Below the pieces are notes generated by a model. The model had not been told where the DNA came from. It did not search any database and worked only from the letters and a program-made list of their open reading frames with translations. The position numbers and the translations under genes are program-made. Of a DNA stretch of 64,000 nt, positions 59,818 to 64,000 are shown one piece after another. The stretch comes from CAVVAL01 sp963742725 (GTDB lineage: Bacteria > Actinomycetota > Actinomycetes > Mycobacteriales > Cryptosporangiaceae): assembly GCA_963742725.1 (NCBI GenBank), contig CAVUMX010000003.1, positions 2,518,452 to 2,582,451 on the forward strand, given 5' to 3'. How positions within the stretch are numbered: the first letter of the stretch is position 1; each line of letters begins with the position of its first letter.

Positions 59818-60297
59818 TCATCGGGGTGCTCGAATCCTTGCCGCGGCGTCGCGGAGCAACCCGGGTGTCACTCGGCGATGGATGGCGGACAACGGGGGCC
59901 ACACGCCATGGCCCAGGCGCCGGTCATAGTGCAGGAAGGTCCCCAGCGACACCCGCCCATCGGCCGTCTGTACGACGAGGTTGCCGGTCAGAAACCAGGA
60001 AGCAGCCTCGAGCCGGATCCAATCTTCGCCACGTTCGCCGATCTGCCATCCGGCCACGGTGGCCGGCGATCGTCCGCGGCTGAGTCGGAGACCGAGGAGA
60101 CCGCGCCAGATCAACAGCTCCGCGACGCTGGGGACGTCGCCAAACATCGCCCGAGCCCACTGCTCCGGTGTTGCATCCGCGTCCGTGGAGAGGGTGAATT
60201 GGTCGGCGTAGTCGATGTCAGGCAACGAGCTGAGCGCGCGGACGGACTCGGGGATGTTTTGCGTCCCCACGGCACTGTCAACAAAACCGATCGTCAT
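59818..60297 (-). CDS. DUF2867-family protein
   Basis: 159 residues from the ATG at 60297, with GGAG 8 bases upstream (an in-frame ATG at 60315 has none). L-P-D-I-D-Y-A-D-Q-F-T-L, R-G-L-L-G-L-R-L-S-R-G and a C-terminal R-R-L-G-H-G-V-W-P-P-L are typical. The family is of unknown function, often fused to SDR domains. It is divergent from a TetR gene across paired operators and so likely its target. Confidence 0.85.
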   Translation of the reverse strand: MTIGFVDSAVGTQNIPESVRALSSLPDIDYADQFTLSTDADATPEQWARAMFGDVPSVAELLIWRGLLGLRLSRGRSPATVAGWQIGERGEDWIRLEAASWFLTGNLVVQTADGRVSLGTFLHYDRRLGHGVWPPLSAIHRRVTPGLLRDAAARIRAPR

Positions 60298-60317
60298 CTC
60301 ACTGTCTCCGATCATGT

Positions 60318-60364
60318 ATACGATGCCGTATAGACCAGGCTAGCCCGTTTATACGGCAGCGTAT
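60318..60364. promoter_or_regulatory. Paired TetR operators ATACG-NNNN-CGTAT
   Basis: Two palindromes, ATACGATGCCGTAT (60318-60331) and ATACGGCAGCGTAT (60351-60364), lie 33 bp apart (about three turns) between the divergent DUF2867 and TetR starts. The two sites are also inverted relative to each other around a common centre. Confidence 0.8.
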
Positions 60365-60374
60365 GGGAGGTGAG

Positions 60375-60986
60375 GTGAGGCACGTCGTGGGCGCGATTCG
60401 CACACCGCGTGACACGTGGATCGAGAAGGGGCTGCAGGCTCTGGCCGCCGGCGGCCCGGACGCCGTCCGTGTCGAGGGGCTGGCGAAGAAGCTTGGCGTC
60501 ACGAAAGGCGGGTTCTACGGGTCCTTCGCCGACCGCGACGCGCTGCTGGAGGCGATGCTGGACACCTGGGAGCGGGAGAGCACCGACGAGGTGATCGACC
60601 GCGTCGAGCGCGAGGGCGGCGATCCGAGGACCAAAATCCAGCGCGCGGGCGTGCTCACGTTCTCCAGCGACCGACTGCTGTCGATCGACCTCGCGATCCG
60701 AGACTGGGCCCGGCGCGACGAGGCGGTCGCCGAGCGCCTGCGACGGGTGGACAACCGGCGCATGGCGCTGCTGCGCGAGATGATCGGCACCTTCTGCTCC
60801 GATGCCGACGAGGTCGAAGCCCGCAGCCTGCTCGCCTTCTGCGTAGCGATCGGCGAGCACTTCCTCGCCGCCGACCATGGCGGCCGCACCCGAGCCGAGG
60901 TCCTTGTCCGTGCTGCCGACCTGCTACTCAACCGCGCCACAAGAACCACGATCACTGACCCGGCCCTTCGCCTGCGGGCTGACTGA
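60375..60986 (+). CDS. TetR-family repressor
   Basis: 203 residues; the GTG at 60375 follows GGGAGG by 4 bases (an ATG at 60363 is in frame but inside the operator). Helix-turn-helix: T-W-I-E-K-G-L-Q-A-L-A-A-G-G to V-T-K-G-G-F-Y-G-S-F-A-D-R-D-A-L. Two operators immediately upstream indicate autorepression and control of DUF2867. Confidence 0.92.
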   Translation: MRHVVGAIRTPRDTWIEKGLQALAAGGPDAVRVEGLAKKLGVTKGGFYGSFADRDALLEAMLDTWERESTDEVIDRVEREGGDPRTKIQRAGVLTFSSDRLLSIDLAIRDWARRDEAVAERLRRVDNRRMALLREMIGTFCSDADEVEARSLLAFCVAIGEHFLAADHGGRTRAEVLVRAADLLLNRATRTTITDPALRLRAD

Positions 60987-61029
60987 ACGTCCCTTGTGGA
61001 CATGCTCCGGGACGACGTGCCCCCGATGC

Positions 61030-61314
61030 AACCCGAGGCAAGCAGCCCGAATCCTTGACTCTGCCCTGAAACGCCGAGAAGACTCGGCCGCCATCACCGA
61101 TCTCGTCGAGGCCCTCGTCTACCGTGCCGAACTCGCTCTCGCCCTCAACGACAGCGAGCACGCGGACTCGCTGCTTACCCAGGTGGTCGACATATCGCTG
61201 GATGACACCGACCGCGAGCGACTCCGCGAAGCACTGGCCAACGCCAAGGAACTCCGACGTGGCCTGCGCGCAGACCGCCTACCAGGACCGCCCGTGCGCC
61301 GTCACCCACCGTAA
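61030..61314 (+). pseudogene. Fragment of a helical (TPR-like) protein gene
   Basis: Gene-quality frame without start: L-D-S-A-L-K-R-R-E-D-S-A-A-I-T-D-L-V-E-A-L and A-L-N-D-S-E-H-A-D-S-L-L-T-Q-V-V-D, ending at TAA 61312-61314. It resembles the C-terminal part of an actinobacterial TPR protein. Its head is missing beyond about 61030, directly behind the TetR gene. Confidence 0.4.
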
Positions 61315-61481
61315 CAACGAAATGAGCACAGCGGTCGCACTCGCACCCCACCATCCGCGTTCGGGCGCGGAGGGTGGCGGGTTCCGGTCTCGCCCCAGTC
61401 CCCACTCGCGCCCGCCGCCGGGATACAGCTTGAAATACCTTGCCGATGCCCGGGGACGGCTGGGCGACGCATACCAGGCGT

Positions 61482-61541
61482 CTGCCCTGCGTCTCGGTCC
61501 GCGCTGGTACGCGTCTGCTACGCGCTTTGGTGGACCCAACG
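61482..61541 (+). repeat. 60-bp dispersed repeat, copy 2
   Basis: Second direct copy of the sequence at 59059-59118, 2.4 kb away, on the other side of the TetR/DUF2867 pair. Region 61315-61721 holds no gene otherwise. Confidence 0.65.
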
Positions 61542-61721
61542 TGGCAGAATAAGAACCGCGTTTTCCCAGTTCAGGCGCCTAACGTGGCTGCTTCGGCGGT
61601 CCGTGAGCGGCATGTCGGCGGTAAATAGTGCCGCTCATCGCATCGACCAATGCCCTACCCGGCGAGTGGGGAGCGGCGGGTTCCTGCCGCGACAGTACGC
61701 ACCGGGCAGCCTGCGCGAAGC

Positions 61722-62537
61722 TCACGACCCGAAGCGTCGCTGCAGGTCGGCGTACGCGATCGCACCGTCGAGGAAGCCAAGGGTTCCAGAGTCGAGCAGC
61801 TCCTGGCCAGCACGCTCCAACGTGCTGAGCACGGCTCGGGCCAGGCTGCCACCCAGGCTGACTCGCTTGACACCAAGCGAGAAGAGTGTGGGCGCGTCTA
61901 TGACGCTCGCCAGCCCCGCTACCACGTTGAGCGGGCCGGGGATGGCTGCGGCCAGTCGCCGGATCGTGTCTTCGTCGACGACGCCGGGCACGAAGACGCA
62001 GTCTGCGCCTGCTTCGACGTACCGGACGGCCCGCTCGACCGTCTCAGCGAACGGGTCGTCAGTCGCGCCGGCGAGGTAGGTGTCAGTGCGGGCGTTGAGC
62101 ACGAAGGTGCCGCTGGGCACCGCTGCCCGGGCGGCCGCAAGGCGCTCTACAGCCTCATCGATGCTGAACAGCCGGCCCCGGCTGGCGTCCTCGAGGTTGC
62201 CGCCCACGGCCCCGGCCTTCACGGCCAGGGCCATTGTGCGGCCGACGTCGTCCGGGGTGTCGCCGTAACCGGCTTCGAGGTCCGCGGTCACGGGTACGCC
62301 TACCGCTGCCACGATGCGACCGACGTGCTCGAGCATCCTGTCGCGGTCCAGCGCCTCTCCGTCCGGGAGCCCGCAGGACCACGCGATGCCCGCGCTGGTC
62401 GTGGCGATGGCAGGGAAGCCGACCTGCTCGAGGACCCGGGCGGACCCGGCGTCCCAGGCGTTGGGGAGCACAAACCCGGAACCCGCGTGCAGAGCAAGAA
62501 GGGCGGCTGCCTTGCCGTCCGAAGGTCCTGTGGTCAC
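61722..62537 (-). CDS. Isocitrate lyase/PEP mutase-family enzyme
   Basis: 271 residues; GTG after GGAGG. L-P-N-A-W-D-A-G-S-A-R at the start, T-A-D-L-E-A-G-Y-G, G-A-V-G-G-N-L-E-D and G-F-L-D near the end are the PEP-mutase/ICL superfamily features; the K-K-C-G-H loop of true isocitrate lyase is absent. It probably acts on C-C or C-P bonds of small alpha-keto acids (phosphonopyruvate hydrolase or methylisocitrate-lyase-like). A complete gene inside a decayed region. Confidence 0.88.
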   Translation of the reverse strand: MTTGPSDGKAAALLALHAGSGFVLPNAWDAGSARVLEQVGFPAIATTSAGIAWSCGLPDGEALDRDRMLEHVGRIVAAVGVPVTADLEAGYGDTPDDVGRTMALAVKAGAVGGNLEDASRGRLFSIDEAVERLAAARAAVPSGTFVLNARTDTYLAGATDDPFAETVERAVRYVEAGADCVFVPGVVDEDTIRRLAAAIPGPLNVVAGLASVIDAPTLFSLGVKRVSLGGSLARAVLSTLERAGQELLDSGTLGFLDGAIAYADLQRRFGS

Positions 62538-62680
62538 GAGCCTCCAACCTCGACGTTGGCGTGCGATACCTCGCCGGACAACCGGAGGTTCCCGGATCCC
62601 CAGGCAAGGACGATCTCGGTCAGCGTAGTGTCTCGTGCCGGGTTTGATGGAGACCATCAAGCCTGGGAGGAACGGATCGT

Positions 62681-62929
62681 ATGGCCGCACCGAGGAAGTA
62701 CCCGGACGAGCTGCGTGAGCGGGCGACCCGTTTAGCGGTGGAGGCCCGTCGGGATCCGGCGACGGGGGCGATCAAGCGGATCGCCGATCAGCTCGGTGTG
62801 CATCCGGAGGCACTGCGCGGCTGGGTGAAGCAGGCCGAGATCGACGGCGGCGCTCGTGCGGGAACGTCCTCCGGTGATGCGGCGCGGATCGCGCATGTCG
62901 CGCGTCAGACTTTGTGGCTCAGGGGTTAG
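62681..62929 (+). CDS. Truncated IS3 OrfA (element A)
   Basis: 82 codons, ATG after GGGAGG. M-A-A-P-R-K-Y-P-D-E-L-R-E-R-A and the helix-turn-helix I-A-D-Q-L-G-V-H-P-E-A-L-R-G-W-V-K-Q-A-E are the normal OrfA DNA-binding part. After D-A-A-R-I-A the leucine zipper is lost, and the frame ends in sequence belonging to the end of element B. Non-functional for transposition. Confidence 0.75.
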   Translation: MAAPRKYPDELRERATRLAVEARRDPATGAIKRIADQLGVHPEALRGWVKQAEIDGGARAGTSSGDAARIAHVARQTLWLRG

Positions 62930-63775
62930 TTGAGATCCCTGATGCTGAAGGAGACCTGTGATGAGCCGTCCTCCGGTGTTCCCGGTGGAAGACAAGACCC
63001 GGATCGTGTTGTCCGTGCTGGCGGGTGAGATGACGATCGCTGAGGCCGCTCGGCGGAACAAGGTGTCGGAGACCTCGGTCGCGAAGTGGAAGCAGCAGTT
63101 CCTGGAGTCCGGGCCGGGCCGGGCCGGGCTGGCCGCTGGCGGCGCGTCCCGCCCGTCGACCGGTAGGAGGCCCTGGAGACCGAGGTGGAGGAGCTGAAGG
63201 CGGGGTGATCCGCGAAGACGCGGCGTTGCCGATCTCGAGGTTCACCACGTTGATCGGCATCCCGCGCCGCTCCTACACCCGCTCGCGCGCCAAAGCCGCT
63301 GCGGGGAACCCGCCGAAAGGGGCCGTGGCCGGCGCCGGTGGCCGAGCCGCTGGAGCCGGTGGCGGCGAAGTACGCCGCGGACTGGCCCGCGTGGGGGCAC
63401 CGCAAGATCCACTGTCTGATGCAAGCGGACGGCCACGCCGTCTCGGCGTCGTCGGTCGAGCGGGCGCCGCGCCGCCGGGGCCTGCTGCAGCCGATCGACT
63501 ACACCGGCGAACGCCGCGAGCTGGCGAAGGCCCGCAAGGCCGCGTTCGCCGAGCCGCCCGTGCGGTCCAACGAGGTGTGGCAACTGGACTTCTCCGAGTA
63601 CGAGACCACCACCGGGGGGATCGACGACCTACCGGCCCTCGCCGCCGAAGCCGAGGCCTACCGACAGGTCTTCAACCACCTCCGGCCGCACCAGACACTC
63701 GGCGGTCGACGCCCGATCGAGGTCTACCGTGACCCAGCCCTACACCCCAACATTCAAATCAAGATTCCTGAGCCA
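62914..63775 (+). mobile_element. IS3-family element B, nested in element A, degenerate
   Basis: Ends TGGCTCAGG (62914-62922) and CCTGAGCCA (63767-63775), with imperfect similarity continuing inward. At about 0.86 kb it is shorter than the usual 1.2-1.4 kb because the integrase core is partly deleted. No clear target duplication was found. Confidence 0.65.
62961..63197 (+). CDS. IS3 OrfA (element B)
   Basis: 78 residues, ATG after AAGGAG. The helix-turn-helix I-A-E-A-A-R-R-N-K-V-S-E-T-S-V-A-K-W-K-Q-Q-F-L is intact. The C-terminus shifts into G-R-R-P-W-R-P-R-W instead of the expected coiled coil, so this ORF is probably truncated by a frameshift near 63160. Confidence 0.75.
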   Translation: MSRPPVFPVEDKTRIVLSVLAGEMTIAEAARRNKVSETSVAKWKQQFLESGPGRAGLAAGGASRPSTGRRPWRPRWRS

Positions 63776-63784
63776 AGTTCTTGA
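63205..63784 (+). pseudogene. IS3 OrfB/transposase remnant (element B)
   Basis: Frame 1 gives R-F-T-T-L-I-G-I-P-R-R-S-Y-T-R, then shifts. Frame 2 continues A-A-D-W-P-A-W-G-H-R-K-I-H and V-W-Q-L-D-F-S-E-Y-E-T, the first D of the DDE core. A deletion then joins it to the tail F-N-H-L-R-P-H-Q-T-L-G-G. The second D is gone. Confidence 0.8.
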
Positions 63785-63830
63785 CGCGGGACGGAGCGGG
63801 TAAACGAACCCTCCATCAAAGCCGGTACTT

Positions 63831-64000
63831 GACAGTCCCGCCCCCGGCGACCGCGCCAAGATCAGCAGCCACATCCGCGACGTCCTCGCCAACGGCAGTC
63901 CCCAAGCGCGCAAGGGACTATTCGAGGCGCTGATCCACGAGATTAAGGTCCACACCGACGACTCGGTCACGCCCGTCTTCCGGCTCCTGCTCGCCGGCAA
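63831..64000 (+). pseudogene. 3' part of a serine recombinase (runs off the window)
   Basis: After the right end of element A, a frame reads G-D-R-A-K-I-S-S-H-I-R-D-V-L, A-R-K-G-L-F-E-A-L-I-H-E-I-K-V and T-P-V-F-R-L-L. This is the C-terminal pattern of large serine recombinases of integrative elements. The 5' part is not found left of element A, so the gene was cut by the IS or a later deletion. The remainder lies beyond 64000. Confidence 0.6.

Larger units (their letters stand above)
62629..63834 (+). mobile_element. IS3-family element A, interrupted and deleted
   Basis: Imperfect terminal repeats at 62629-62652 and 63811-63834 match at 20 of 24 bases (CTCCATCAAA at the right end). Only the start of orfA and the last few codons of orfB remain; the middle was replaced by element B. 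Confidence 0.7.

Noticed and set aside
59272..60333. A 353-codon plus-strand frame across the decayed region
   Set aside because: It is low in domain features and opposes the DUF2867 gene and the start-less fragment, both of which have better codon patterns.

Overview
This window is high-GC actinomycete DNA. The genes are dense, starts are often GTG or TTG behind GGAGG-type ribosome sites, and many pairs overlap by ATGA/GTGA. Typical families are HelD, SARP-NB-ARC-TPR, ECF42 sigma factors, a GH18 chitinase with Streptomyces-type operators, and deazaflavin-dependent nitroreductases. A Micromonosporaceae- or Streptomyces-like soil organism fits; the genus cannot be fixed from sequence alone.

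Layout. 0-14.6 kb is mostly ordinary chromosome: the start of a Pro-rich protein, a UvrD-like helicase, a chitinase behind a tandem operator promoter, an MDR reductase, a helical putative immunity-type protein, a secreted three-repeat protein, an HNH nuclease with a structured leader, two small membrane proteins, a HelD-P450 pair and an intracellular-looking S8 peptidase. 14.7-17.0 kb holds a decayed membrane gene and a lower-GC four-gene cassette with three tandem paralogues sharing a GF(H/R)DK motif. 17.0-22.3 kb holds regulator/oxidoreductase pairs (HxlR-SDR-nitroreductase, TetR-DUF2306, ArsR-AKR), several with visible operators.

22.3-26.3 kb encodes a 1151-residue protein with an LQ..AG..AV leader, coiled coils, a hydrophobic block, helical repeats and a compact C-terminal domain. 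A small acidic gene follows directly and looks like its immunity partner. 26.4-37.5 kb carries NADAR, DUF2231 plus a branched-chain-type binding protein, an EamA-AKR operon with an Lrp regulator, a LuxR-TPR regulator, VOC/TetR, a frameshifted FAD monooxygenase and a RibD/DHFR-like protein. 37.7-45.3 kb has a giant XRE-SARP-NB-ARC-TPR regulator, a secreted CHAP amidase, a truncated membrane gene, TfoX and a SNF2 helicase. 45.4-54.0 kb contains two YCII/ECF42 modules, an acyl-CoA dehydrogenase, a methyltransferase, SRPBCC-AraC and an FG-GAP propeller.

54-64 kb is an accessory region in decay. It contains an AT-rich promoter and secreted protein closed by a MITE-like element, a mercury locus (mer operator, truncated MerR, broken membrane gene, intact thioredoxin-MerB fusion, deleted ABC transporter), an ankyrin protein, gene fragments, a pair of 60-bp repeats, a TetR/DUF2867 pair with paired operators, a PEP-mutase-like enzyme, two nested IS3-type elements and the tail of a serine recombinase running off the window. 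No rRNA, tRNA or CRISPR array was recognised.
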